In this document: positions 19,201 through 27,472 of the stretch, piece by piece
How the letters are laid out: each line of letters begins with the position of its first letter
Numbering within the stretch: the stretch's first letter is position 1
Origin: Symbiodinium natans
Taxonomy: Eukaryota; Sar; Dinophyceae; Suessiales; Symbiodiniaceae
DNA length: 64,000 bases
Direction of reading: 5' to 3'
NCBI GenBank assembly: GCA_905221605.1
Contig: CAJNDS010002802.1
Coordinates: 167,142 to 231,141, forward strand
Made by a program: the position numbers and the translations under genes
Notes under the pieces: generated by a model
Seen by the model: only the letters and a program-made list of their open reading frames with translations
Database searches by the model: none
What the model was told of the DNA's origin: nothing

Positions 19201-21437
19201 TCAAAACCTTAGGCAAGGACCTTGGTCTGGATTATGCTGCGGGACAGAGGAGGCGAATCACAGTGGCCAAAGGCAGGCACGCTAAAGGAGGGCAGCGAGC
19301 CAGGAAATTGACCAAGCTGCAAGTCAAAAGCACTAGCATCCGGGTTAGACTCTTCAACGGTTCCATCCGGTCCTCCGCCTTGTATGGGCATGAAGGGGTT
19401 GGGGTAGCGCCTAAACGGCGCAAATGGTTCAGAAGTTTGCTTGCTGCGGCCTTGGGCCGACCCACGCTTGCCAGCACTGACTCAGCCCTTGAGTTCCACT
19501 CGAACAAAGTTGTAGACCCAGCCTACACCATCATGTCACAGCATTTCAAGGCGGTACGGCGGCTTCTTCTCAGCTGGCCCGACAGGGACATTGGCAGATT
19601 GCACCAAAGCTGGGACAAACTCGGGCAATGGCTGAGCGAAGCTGAACATCCCTGGAAAAGGGCGGCTGGACCGCTTGGAGCCGCCTGGTGCTACCTTCAA
19701 GAGTTGGGGTGGGAGGCTATCAGCCTCAGTAAGTGGCGCGTTGAAGGCGACATTCTTGACATGCGTCAGGGACCTGACTTCCATAGACTTCTTTTCCAGC
19801 TAAAACATCTAATTGACACCAGGCGACACCGCCGCATTGCTCAATCAGATGGTGGCAAAGGATTAGAGACAGGACCGGACTGGACAACCCCCAGAAGGCT
19901 CCTCAAACAAGCCAACAAGCAGGAAAAGGCGGCGCTCCAAGCGTTGTGGCAAGGCGCCGTCAAGGCTTCTCCAACAGCCACGTGTTCCCTATGCAACCTA
20001 CCTGCCACCAAGAAGCATGTACTCTGGGAATGCAAATGGTGGAAAAAGCATGGTGAACAACCGCCTAGATGGTGGGAAGATTACCCGGAGCATCAATCCA
20101 CCGATTGTCTGTGGAATTTTGGGCTCATGCCCAACCTTCCCAGGGAAATGCCCTCCGGAGATTCCATTCTGGAAGTCCAGGGAGTCCTCCGCAATCCAGA
20201 CCAAATCCCTAAAGGCGCTTTCGCGGCCACTGACGCCAGTGGTGGCCCCACCACTGACCATCGGCTTCAAACCGTGGTGTGGGGGTTGATAGTCTATGAA
20301 TGGTGTGGGGACACGCCCAAGCAAATTGGGTCCATTGCTGGTCTCCTTGGTAATGAGCAGTCAGTGTACCGAGGGGAGGCTAAGGCCATCCAACAAGCGG
20401 CCCTTCTCCTTCCAGAAGGGACCGACGTCACCAGTGATTGCAAAGGGGCCGTTGCGCGTGCCAGGAGGGGCCCTGCGGGGGGAGGAGCACACCAAGACAT
20501 TTTTGGTACTGCGCCCACCCATGAGCTTCGCCTTACATGGGTCCCATCCCATTTGGGATGTGAGGAATTTAAGGCAAAAATGGGGGAAGGCCAAGAATGG
20601 CGGCGCAACATCAATGCTGAGGTAGATGCATTGGTGTCCAGACATGCCAAAGCCCTCTACAGCACTGAGCGTGCAGAAAGGCTGCATAAACATGACAAAC
20701 TGGCTACCGATGTGGCCGGCTTTTTAGGACGCCGGCTCCTCTCCTTGCTTGAGGGAGGAAAAAAGGATGGCCCGCAAATTGTTTTCCCTAAAGATCAACC
20801 CCAGGAAGAACCGGCCAACCCTCCCTCTAGTAGCTCCTCCTCAAACCAATCCACCTTCTCCAAAAATCGGTGGAAGAAACGCCGGAAAATTCCGCAGGGC
20901 AACCAAGCCTCCACAGGCCCGGATCCCCCCGCCGTGAATCCGGCGGATGGCATTCCAGGGGGTGACGCTACCACAGCACGACCTGAAGAAACAGGGAGCC
21001 TTAACAAAAAACAAATTTTGGCAGGCTTGGTGCAAGGCACCCTGGACGTTAAAGGTCACACCTTTGTTATCACCCGGAACACCGTTAACAATTTACAAAT
21101 CAAATGTGAAAATTGCGGTTTGTGGATTCAACAAGTTGACACCAAAGACACATTCAACCGAAAGACCCATAACCACTGCAAGGGTCATCCGGACAGCGTT
21201 CCCTCCCCGACATGGACGTGGCACGCATCCCACGTTATGGTGAATGAAGGGAACCGATGGGTGTGCACAAAATGCAGTAGCACTCAAAGTATTGGGGGGT
21301 TAACCCATGGCCCCCTTGAAAGACCCTGCCTACACGCCCCGAATAAGAGGCCCCCAACGCATGCCCTTAAACTCAATAGAGCAGCCCAGGGTACGCCGTC
21401 AGTCGCCACCTTCTTTGGGGGCCCAAGAAAAGGATAG
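16257..21437 (+). CDS. LINE ORF2 (family II): AP-like endonuclease, RT, RNase H, zinc ribbon
   Basis: Nicks target DNA, reverse transcribes element RNA from the nick and degrades the template. Residues are counted from 16293. EEP endonuclease: Q-E224-T-H, S-G-G-V, G-D339-F-N341, I-D375-F, R-P-H400, all the usual catalytic positions. RT: K-A-P-G-P-D693-G-W, L-D813-L-T-S-F-Y-E, G-C-P-L-A-P-A-L and the box W903-V-D905-D906 (Trp where Tyr/Phe is usual). A C-x2-C-x8-H-x4-C knuckle precedes RNase H with D1314, E1362, D1382, D1445. The C-terminal zinc ribbon 'IKCENCGLWIQQVD...CTKC' is conserved with the family I ORF2. The frame has no nearby ATG; it follows ORF1 after one in-frame TAG. Intact through 1.7 kilocodons. 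Confidence 0.9.
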   Translation, partial: EPGREGATWGLIVGYWPHQEPDLGPGGSEAEQGFVTVYKKKWKAKGQLSRSKDVEKASTRVPSASLSGTPESQAVLTTPSKPGTEDDFDPSPFSRGVFTNTISPEWREFGASPINLYNRFSALAEDENPHDEFTSLLLKAKEQSLAACEEELVELVDRMPIRQGSLEEWAANHALHQLATHRNEPSVCLEAIADAKRQPKDEPAKFEITVANVTRWRAEIKTWLLDRRPQGVCLQETHLTAKEQHLATHQLDQAGYVAWTLPAHPTEGGKNSGGVMIAVEKDRNFRFLRSFGVEGKGYVAVVGRTGKRDIVFISVYLETSVGLTGGHNPTIVGDLLAFIKGLTIEWFVAGDFNIPPQDILETSIESLLRGKVLATNEPTIMGGNEIDFAIASHTVSNGLEIKTDWDVPFRPHCAIRYTLNVGVFRVCTLQARPCRRPVDDEQAPFQGHFTLVYPSLLLEPRADDAITAGFAGFTQRVEASLYPSDIRGRGCQVETHIGPLAPPKPTGFVWAGGKSKFWGRLAVWHRQGLRIGLNPKLQQVVQSHLSQLLLNWEECDAFRCQTAVNLVQEHFGKEGTKAKEVKQIIETQRKLHLRKAHQEQAKKYEAWLQGDGKNHLRHLYRALKTEENITTRPFADLAVEVKPHARRAWWADMWAPSGLSGTHGTDPRLALQNKARQQAANLPPISAEEWNSLLKKVPNKAPGPDGWCYEMLRALPHEAILELASMVRQWEVEAQFPQHCDITQYAMLPKNETSERPIGLTHVLHRIFCKARWHLITEWENSYNPTSPWNQAKAGNSSLDTALRRLIRAETNKREKRHTITLLLDLTSFYETVPHWQLLAQGVRHSFPPLLLERALSLYSGSRYIEAQGSLSRPIRATRGLIAGCPLAPALSRVVLHDPISKMHSASPVHHIDLWVDDCSADFVDSHAPTVATQAIKCYRELKADLENQGLLVSTTKTAFICSNKASARELQSLLGEHEPPIKTLGKDLGLDYAAGQRRRITVAKGRHAKGGQRARKLTKLQVKSTSIRVRLFNGSIRSSALYGHEGVGVAPKRRKWFRSLLAAALGRPTLASTDSALEFHSNKVVDPAYTIMSQHFKAVRRLLLSWPDRDIGRLHQSWDKLGQWLSEAEHPWKRAAGPLGAAWCYLQELGWEAISLSKWRVEGDILDMRQGPDFHRLLFQLKHLIDTRRHRRIAQSDGGKGLETGPDWTTPRRLLKQANKQEKAALQALWQGAVKASPTATCSLCNLPATKKHVLWECKWWKKHGEQPPRWWEDYPEHQSTDCLWNFGLMPNLPREMPSGDSILEVQGVLRNPDQIPKGAFAATDASGGPTTDHRLQTVVWGLIVYEWCGDTPKQIGSIAGLLGNEQSVYRGEAKAIQQAALLLPEGTDVTSDCKGAVARARRGPAGGGAHQDIFGTAPTHELRLTWVPSHLGCEEFKAKMGEGQEWRRNINAEVDALVSRHAKALYSTERAERLHKHDKLATDVAGFLGRRLLSLLEGGKKDGPQIVFPKDQPQEEPANPPSSSSSSNQSTFSKNRWKKRRKIPQGNQASTGPDPPAVNPADGIPGGDATTARPEETGSLNKKQILAGLVQGTLDVKGHTFVITRNTVNNLQIKCENCGLWIQQVDTKDTFNRKTHNHCKGHPDSVPSPTWTWHASHVMVNEGNRWVCTKCSSTQSIGGLTHGPLERPCLHAPNKRPPTHALKLNRAAQGTPSVATFFGGPRKG

Positions 21438-21639
21438 TAATTTCCAGGATTGAACAATGTGAAATCTGCATGTTGTAGTGTCTTGCGTTAAATTACCCTT
21501 TCAGTACCTTTGCACATGCCTGATTTCCACTTGCCCAGCCCTCACCTCTCGTATTGAGTAAGATCCCCACACTGCAGCCGCTGGTCTCAAACACAGGTAG
21601 CAGCCTTAGGGCAGTTTAGCTACCTTAGAACCTGTAGAT
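21438..21639 (+). other. Spacer between ORF2 and ORF3, family II
   Basis: 202 bp, AT-richer than the flanking ORFs, with no ORF. ORF3 is in a different frame from ORF2 here, unlike family I. It could hold a splice acceptor or reinitiation signal; none is evident. Confidence 0.5.
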
Positions 21640-23076
21640 ATGGGATGGGGCCAGGGCAAAGGAAAGGGGGCGCAGCCTCCTCAAGGCAAAGGCAAAGGTA
21701 AAGGGGGGGGGAGCCAACCTCCCGGAGCAGGCAAAGGGGGCCATCCTCCTGGAGGTAAAGGCGAGATCCCCTTCAAGCGGCCTTCCAAGAAGGACAGAGA
21801 TCGCCTTAAGCAGCTGGGTTTGTGGCCACCTCCCAAGGGGCAAGGCAAGAACGCCCGAACAGGCCCACACCCGGCAGAGGAAAGGGGTCACGCCAGACCA
21901 CCCACACCTCCCCCCGTCAGACGGCGAGCTCCAGCAGAAAGAAGTCCTTCAACGAGCCGCAGCCGCACACCGCGCCAAGAGGGGACTGATGCAGAAGCAC
22001 CAGCTGCGGAGTCTCCCTCGCAGTCTTCGCACTCGACGGAGCTTCGACGAGCCTCGCCCGACCCACCGCAGCACCAACCTGAGCCGAGCCCAACCCCACC
22101 TGCCGAGGGGGGAGAGGCAGACACCAACCCAATGCCAGTCAAACAGGAGTCAACCGAGGAGTTTAGCTCCGGAGAGTCGTCTGAAGAGGCGGCACCTCTT
22201 CCACCTTGGCCTCTCCTGGCAGATAGCCTCCACCTCACGGTTGACCGGGTTCGCCGTAGCAACAACCGTGACTTCTGGCTGTCTAACCTCGGCCCAACCT
22301 TGTGGTTGGATTGCTTCCCAACCTTCAAGGATTCCAACCTCCTGGGCATAGGGGGAACGCGAGCAGTGTACACTTCACCCACCTCAGACGGCAAGGTGTG
22401 GAAGATTGCTCTCAAAGCAGAGCCCAGCCACCATGGGATTGAGCAAACAATTGGGCAACGGCTCCCAGGTTTATGTGCCACTCAAACCAGGATGGTGGGG
22501 ACGGGGCAGCTCACCATCCGCGACTTTAAGACCCTGGAGATTGAGGTCTTGGAGGTTGAGCGTCTCACGCTGTTGCCTGACCAGCCTTCCAACCTCCAGG
22601 TCTTGCACATGTTCATGGTCCTCACAGCCCTTGTGGGTGCCGGCATTTGGGTCAGGGACCTGAACAAAAAGAATTGGGGGGTGCGTCCCCCCAATCCACA
22701 CGGGCCCGATCAAGGGCCCGCGGAAATCGTGGCCCTAGATTGTGGGGGTTGGGCATTCCAAGATGCCCCGCTTGGTTTTCCCCAACGCGTGCGCATTGCC
22801 TCATGGTGGGGATGGATCGAAGCCACCACCCCCGAGGTAGCGGCGTGGGCCAGAGGCGTCGTCCGCACGGACCATGCTAGCCCGCGGCGACTCGCCATCG
22901 CCTTCAGGCAGCGCCTCCTGGCCACAGATGGGGGGAAGGAGGTTCTTGGGACTTTGGTCCGTCAAGGGGTCATCATCCCTAGTCCCTCGCTGAACCTGTG
23001 CCTCCCGATGACGGTCAATGGAGTCAACAGCAGCGGGGACTGGTGCTTCGCCTCAATTGAAGACCTTGAGGCGTAA
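21640..23076 (+). CDS. LINE ORF3 (family II) with kinase-like domain
   Basis: Function unknown; counterpart of 8083-9537. Starts with Gly-Lys-Gly-Lys repeats and a Pro/Ser/Arg-rich disordered region (to about residue 185). The kinase-like domain follows: G-I-G-G-T-R-A-V-Y (glycine-loop-like), V-W-K255-I-A, and a helix with E and Q. R339-D340-L-N-K-K-N345-W-G matches HRDxxxxN, and A-L-D367-C-G-G fits DFG. Lys-Asp-Asn-Asp are all in order, closer to the canonical pattern than in family I. The segment after D367 is short, so a large activation loop and C-lobe insert are missing. It may phosphorylate a protein or small molecule, or merely bind nucleotide. Its retention in two diverged LINE families implies a useful role. 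Confidence 0.65.
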   Translation: MGWGQGKGKGAQPPQGKGKGKGGGSQPPGAGKGGHPPGGKGEIPFKRPSKKDRDRLKQLGLWPPPKGQGKNARTGPHPAEERGHARPPTPPPVRRRAPAERSPSTSRSRTPRQEGTDAEAPAAESPSQSSHSTELRRASPDPPQHQPEPSPTPPAEGGEADTNPMPVKQESTEEFSSGESSEEAAPLPPWPLLADSLHLTVDRVRRSNNRDFWLSNLGPTLWLDCFPTFKDSNLLGIGGTRAVYTSPTSDGKVWKIALKAEPSHHGIEQTIGQRLPGLCATQTRMVGTGQLTIRDFKTLEIEVLEVERLTLLPDQPSNLQVLHMFMVLTALVGAGIWVRDLNKKNWGVRPPNPHGPDQGPAEIVALDCGGWAFQDAPLGFPQRVRIASWWGWIEATTPEVAAWARGVVRTDHASPRRLAIAFRQRLLATDGGKEVLGTLVRQGVIIPSPSLNLCLPMTVNGVNSSGDWCFASIEDLEA

Positions 23077-23562
23077 ACCCACCGGGAAGGGGGGCTAGAC
23101 CCCACCTGTGCACACCACAAGCGGGGGCCTACGCAGCACCCACCGCTACACCTACCCACGCGAAAAGGGGGGAGCAGGGCACCTCTTGCAGGGCCTGTAC
23201 CTGTACAGTCCTGTGTAGTCCAGCTCACCTCCAAAGAGAGGAGTAGGGTAGCGGCAGCTTTCTTTAGGCCCTCGTCCACTCTGCAGTGGTGTTTGCACAA
23301 CTTCCCGGCAGGGATGCCCCAAGCCAGCCCGGAATGGCCTCTGCCTGTTTTCACTCACCCACCTTGGGGAGTATGGGCCTACACGGCAACCACCACCACA
23401 CTTACCCACCCTTTAGGGGGGAGGAAGCAGGGCACCTCTTGAAGGGCTCGTAGGGCAACGGCCCAAAGAGGTCTTGAGCAAACCCTCCAAAGTGAGGAGT
23501 AAGTGTGGTAGAAGTTTTAGGCTCCTCCACCAAAGGTGGAAAACCCAAGGACGGTTCTAGGA
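23077..23562 (+). other. 3' UTR of family II LINE with duplicated block
   Basis: Non-coding. Two diverged copies of a roughly 160-bp block (about 23124-23280 and 23370-23530) share GGGCCTAC, CACACTTACCCAC-like, GCAGGGCACCTCTTG and CTCCAAAG-GAGGAGTA elements. Confidence 0.65.
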
Positions 23563-23646
23563 ATTGCCGTTTCGGCGGCCGCGCCTCGCGCTCCGAGAAG
23601 AAAAATTCACCTGGCTCAAGGTTTCGGCTCAACCCCGGTGGGGTGC
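23563..23646 (+). repeat. Array junction J4 (family II tail / SL relic / family III leader)
   Basis: Tail as at J3, GAAAAATTCACC (23600-23611), TGGCTCAAG (23612-23620), leader hairpin to 23646. Downstream sequence (AACTAAGGGTAGGTTCC) matches that after J5, not J3, so a family III element starts here. Confidence 0.8.
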
Positions 23647-25241
23647 TCAGGTAGAGAGCGTCTTTAGTGCCGTTGTGGCTGGCCCTGGGGCTTGTAACTA
23701 AGGGTAGGTTCCGTTTTGAGGCCCTGGCAAAACTGTGTTTGCTCGTAGGCCGGCTGACCGGCTAAGCTGTCATAGAGCGGCGGCCCGCCAACTGCTGCCG
23801 ACGACGAAGGACGTTCGAGTGCACAGTTTTCGGCCTCGCTTCGCTAGAGGGAAGCTTTTCGTCCTCGCGTTGCTGAGGGAACCTTGTGGCCTACAGTCTG
23901 CTCTGGGTCACAGTGAGAGTTGCAGCCTCGCTTTGCTTGAGGGGTGACGCTAGCCTGTTGCTCACCAGAGATTCCTGCTGTCTCTGGGTGAGCAAAACCC
24001 ACCGACCCTCATTTGGATTGAGGGCTGTGCTGAAGTGAGTTTGGGTTCCTCGCACACTTGTGTGGAAAACGAAGGTGAGACCGAAACACGGGGGAAAACG
24101 GCCAGGCACGCTGCAGACAGTGCAGGCCAACGTCGCACTGCAAGCGGCATCCTTGCAGTGGTGACAGGAGTGTCCCGAACAATAGCGGTGTGCTCGAGCC
24201 CAAGCTTGCAGGTTTTCGGGGATCGGCAAGCTGAGCACAACAGATTTTCTTCGCAGGTAGAATCAGGTAGAAAAGATTTGGCCCAACCCTGGTGGATCTG
24301 CCTGGACACAAATAACCAGAGGCATCAGTGTCGTAAAGCTCATTGACTGGTGCTACTGAGAAACTGTTGCCAAAGAACTTGCAGTAGGACTGTGGTGCGG
24401 CGCAGTGCAAGTTGAAGAGCAGCTGTTGGTGGCTGCTCCCCGGAAAACCAATAGTCCAAGAAAGCCTCCTTCGGCCTCGCTCCGTGCTGAGGGTTTGTAA
24501 GGGTTGGTATTGGCCGGAAGGATTCAGATGGAGGTTACCCGATCTTCGCGCTTTTCCCATCTGAAGGCAACCAATGGTAATCAGCCTGCTGGACATGGCA
24601 GGCCTGCTTTTGTTTACATCCACGTCTCCTGCAAGGGCTGGGGTCTGTCCGTGCACACAGACAAGGCGGAACCTTGCAGATGTTTAGGTCCTCGCGGCAC
24701 GGCCGCTGGAGGTGTTTGAAGATGTTGGCTCTCACTGTCTGGTGAGTGGTTTGTATGGGCACTTGCTGGGGCAAGGCGGCTCTGGCGTCTGAGGATGGTA
24801 CATGTGCTGGCTGCTGAGTACGGGCCACCGAAAGAGACCTGTGGTAAGACAAGCGATGAAAGGAGCCGAACTCCTAAACTCTAGGACAGGCTAGCTCACG
24901 CGGACGCCACGCAGAGTATGTGTCACTATCTTCAGATGTTGGAGCCAAATTGCCTCGCCGTGTGACGTGAGATGTGGTGTTTGGATTCGGCCTCAAGCAC
25001 TGGAAGGCCTACAACAACAAATCCGAATGAAAACTGTGGTCCTAAGACACGCGGAGCAGCTGCTTATACGTGGCACCGCGGGGGTCACAAAGAGATAGAG
25101 GGCTTGCCAGCAAGGGAACTCTGTCTAGAGATAGCCCTGGCTCAGTGAGGAGCTGAGGGCCTGGCTGCGCAGATGCAGCGGAATGGTTGTTCGGCCTCGC
25201 CTCCGCTGAGGGAACAACAGTCAATGCTTCTCTGCAGTGTC

Positions 25242-25409
25242 GGTCCGGGTTAGTAAGAGCGAGAACGCCGGGACCTCGAGCTGCAGTTTTACCATGAAGC
25301 AACCGCGTGAGATGCATTATTGGTCAACTGGTGAGTAAGAGCGAGAAAGCCAGGGTGACGCTACTTTGGGGGAGGCTGCAAGGCACGGTTAGTAAGTGCG
25401 AGAAAGCCG
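25242..25409 (+). repeat. Three AGTAAG hairpins in unit III-a
   Basis: Loops 25251-25266, 25333-25348, 25390-25405. Stems GGTCCGGGT/GCCGGGACC (one mismatch), CTGGT/GCCAG and CGGT/GCCG. The last two copies and their surroundings are homologous to 27396-27472. Confidence 0.75.
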
Positions 25410-25687
25410 GAGCTGCGGACGAACCTGGAGTAGCAGTCTTTCATACCTCACGTGTTTCACTTTGCGGCCTCGCATGCGCTGAGGAATATGCCTCGAACAG
25501 AACATCCAGTGCTGAGTGGGGATTGCCAAACTTACGGAGGCTGATGCCACAACAAGTGCCTCAACAGCAATGCATGCGGAGGGCAAAGTTCGGCCTCGCG
25601 AGTGCTGAGGTTTGCAGCTGAGAGAGGGCCTAGCTGAGAACGCAACACCTCAAGCGAGGTAATTTTTAGTTTAGTTTCACCTTGACC

Positions 25688-25741
25688 AACGGCCCCTTCG
25701 GGTGGCTACGCGACGCAGCGTGCAGACGAAAAATTCACCTG
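25688..25741 (+). repeat. Family III 3' tail
   Basis: CCCC-TTCG-GG hairpin with a bulged T, then ACGC...GCGT hairpin, then GAAAAATTCACCT. Nearly identical to 28552-28608. Confidence 0.75.
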
Positions 25742-25761
25742 CCGTAGCCATTTGGCTCAAG
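25742..25761 (+). other. Near-complete dinoflagellate spliced-leader relic (J5)
   Basis: CCGTAGCCATTTGGCTCAAG, differing from the known dinoflagellate SL by one missing T in the T-run and lacking only the first variable base. It sits between the family III tail and the leader (hairpin to 25786), exactly where the other junctions keep only its last nine bases. No SL-RNA intron or Sm-site context follows; the leader follows instead, so this is a cDNA relic rather than an SL RNA gene. Confidence 0.9.
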
Positions 25762-26257
25762 TCTCGGCTCAACCCCGGTGGGGTGCGCAGGTAGTGAGCT
25801 GTTCGGTGGCCTGGAGGCTGTACCTAAGGGTGGGCTCCAACAGGACTCAAACCGAAACCACTGTGTTTGCTCGGTAGTTCTGCCAGCCACATAGCTGCCT
25901 GTGTACGGCCTCGCCGAGTGCTGAGGGAACTTTCGACCTCGCTGCTGAGGGTGTTGTCGGCCTCGCATAAGCTGAGGATTGTGGAAAGTCTTCGGCCTCG
26001 CTCGGAGGGACAACATAGTTCGGCCTCACCACGGTTGAGGGAAACACCTCCTGGAACTGAGGTGCAAGAAGATAGCAGACCTGTGCGAGCGAAGAGGGTT
26101 CCGAGGCCTTAACTTCCTTTGTTGGAACAGGGCCCCGTCTCAACCGCAGATTTCCGCTCGTGGGCTATCGGCGACCAGAGTGGCCGTCCACAGTGCCCTG
26201 GACAGTGTGCCACACGCCAAAGAGACTTGCTGCAAGGCAGACGGAGAGCGACGGACC

Positions 26258-26650
26258 ATGCCGGCAATTGCGTGCTGTGTATTTGCATGGTCACACCAGG
26301 GGCGTCGTGAAGGGCTTTTCCTGGAACTGTCGCAGTCATATCGTATCCACTTTGTCCGTCGCACCAGGAGAGGCAACATAGCCTGGGGCAGCTGTGGGAA
26401 TTGGAATGTCCAAAGAAGCCTGAATGCAGCTAACCTCCACCTGCAGCTCCGGGATTTCCGATGCTGTGAGGATGCGAGGCTTTGGAACATCGATTTCTAT
26501 GTCGATCCCACAAACCCATCCCTGATGATTGATGGCAGCGGACGTGAAATCAGGTACCTGGGTAGGCTGGTGATTATGGTGTATGGCCCTGATGTGTCGA
26601 GAAGGATGCTGGCCTTGTCGGAAGATGATGAGGAATGGATGCTCCTTTGA
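26258..26650 (+). CDS. Small unknown protein of unit III-b (same family as 9924-10841)
   Basis: 130 residues from the first ATG; the frame is open further upstream without ATG. Counting from that ATG, F9-x-W11-x-H13-x-G15-R16-x-E18, F32-V-R34 and C46-G-x-W49 match, in order and spacing, residues 101-140 of the unit I protein. A second block, L-x-L-x-D-F-x-C...N-x-D-F...G-x-G-R-E-I, matches that protein's residues 165-215. The cysteine pairs of the longer protein are only partly kept. No known family recognised and no signal peptide. Conservation between units of different families supports a real gene. Confidence 0.55.
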   Translation: MPAIACCVFAWSHQGRREGLFLELSQSYRIHFVRRTRRGNIAWGSCGNWNVQRSLNAANLHLQLRDFRCCEDARLWNIDFYVDPTNPSLMIDGSGREIRYLGRLVIMVYGPDVSRRMLALSEDDEEWMLL

Positions 26651-27395
26651 GGTGATGAAACGTCGCCGGCCAGTAACCAGGCAAGTGGAAGTGGATTGAA
26701 TTGCGAGCACAGCCTCGCCATTAAGGGCCATGTGAGGGCAAACCCGAATGCAGGCTTAGCTTGCCGGAATGAGGGTGATCAACATACCCTCGCAGCACAA
26801 TGCTTTCAGAACCCGTGAAACCAGCGGAGATGCCATGTGAGGCTATGCAAGGGCAGTTTCGGCCTCGCTATGCTGGAGTAAAGGTTCGGCCTCGCCTCGG
26901 CTGAGGGAATGGATGGTTCGGCCTCGCCAAGGCTGAGGGAACAACAGAAGGGTTGCGAAAACGCCTCGCTGATGAAGAAGGTGCATGATGTTCCGGCCTC
27001 GCATCAGCTGAGGGAAGAATGATGGAATGGGCAGGCCGGGCACTTATTGGTCTGCCGGAATTGAGTCTGGGAGACTCTGGAAGCACTGCATGCAGCTTGG
27101 ACGGCTGATGCTACTGGGCGCAAAGCGGTAAAGCAGCTTGAAGCATAGACTCCGCGGTGCCGGTGTGTCGGAGCAATTGATAGGTACAACCGCAGCCCAG
27201 CAGTGCTCAATCAAACAATGCAACATTCGGCCTCGACTTTGGTCTGAGGGAATGTGAGCTATAAAGAGCAAACTCCAGAATATGGATGAGGGACACTGGC
27301 CAGGCATGGAGGCCAGCAAAGGGCAGGTACCAGCATTGCACTGGAGAAGCCTCGAGTCCCAATGGCAGTGAACTTTGTGGTGAGGAATACGTCGA

Positions 27396-27472
27396 CTGGT
27401 AAGTAAGTGCGAGAAAGCCAGGGCGATTCTGGGGAGAACAGCAAGGCACGGTTAGTAAGTGCGAGAACACCG
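27396..27472 (+). repeat. Two AGTAAG hairpins in unit III-b
   Basis: Loops 27401-27416 and 27453-27468, stems CTGGT/GCCAG and CGGT/ACCG. The second differs from its homologue at 25386 by a paired change, closing T-G to T-A. Confidence 0.75.

Larger units (their letters stand above)
14848..23611 (+). mobile_element. Full-length LINE, family II (three ORFs)
   Basis: An 8.8-kb element from SL relic to 3' tail. Order: leader/5' UTR (about 235 bp), ORF1 zinc ribbon/coiled coil, ORF2 endonuclease-RT-RNase H-zinc ribbon, ORF3 kinase-like, and a 3' UTR with a duplicated block. There is no poly(A); it ends in two hairpins plus GAAAAATTCACCT. All catalytic residues I can identify are present, so it may be active. 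Confidence 0.85.
23612..25741 (+). mobile_element. Short array unit III-a
   Basis: A 2.1-kb unit with family III 5' and 3' ends. No protein I can support, though both strands hold short open frames. Carries CCTC/GAGG hairpins and three AGTAAG hairpins (25242-25409). Confidence 0.65.

Noticed and set aside
24009-24656. 215-codon minus-strand ORF in unit III-a
   Set aside because: Opposite to element orientation, overlaps hairpin repeats, and shows no match to the small-protein family.
25742-25800. SL RNA gene
   Set aside because: The SL is followed by the element leader found at the other junctions, and a GT splice donor with SL-RNA-like context is not evident.
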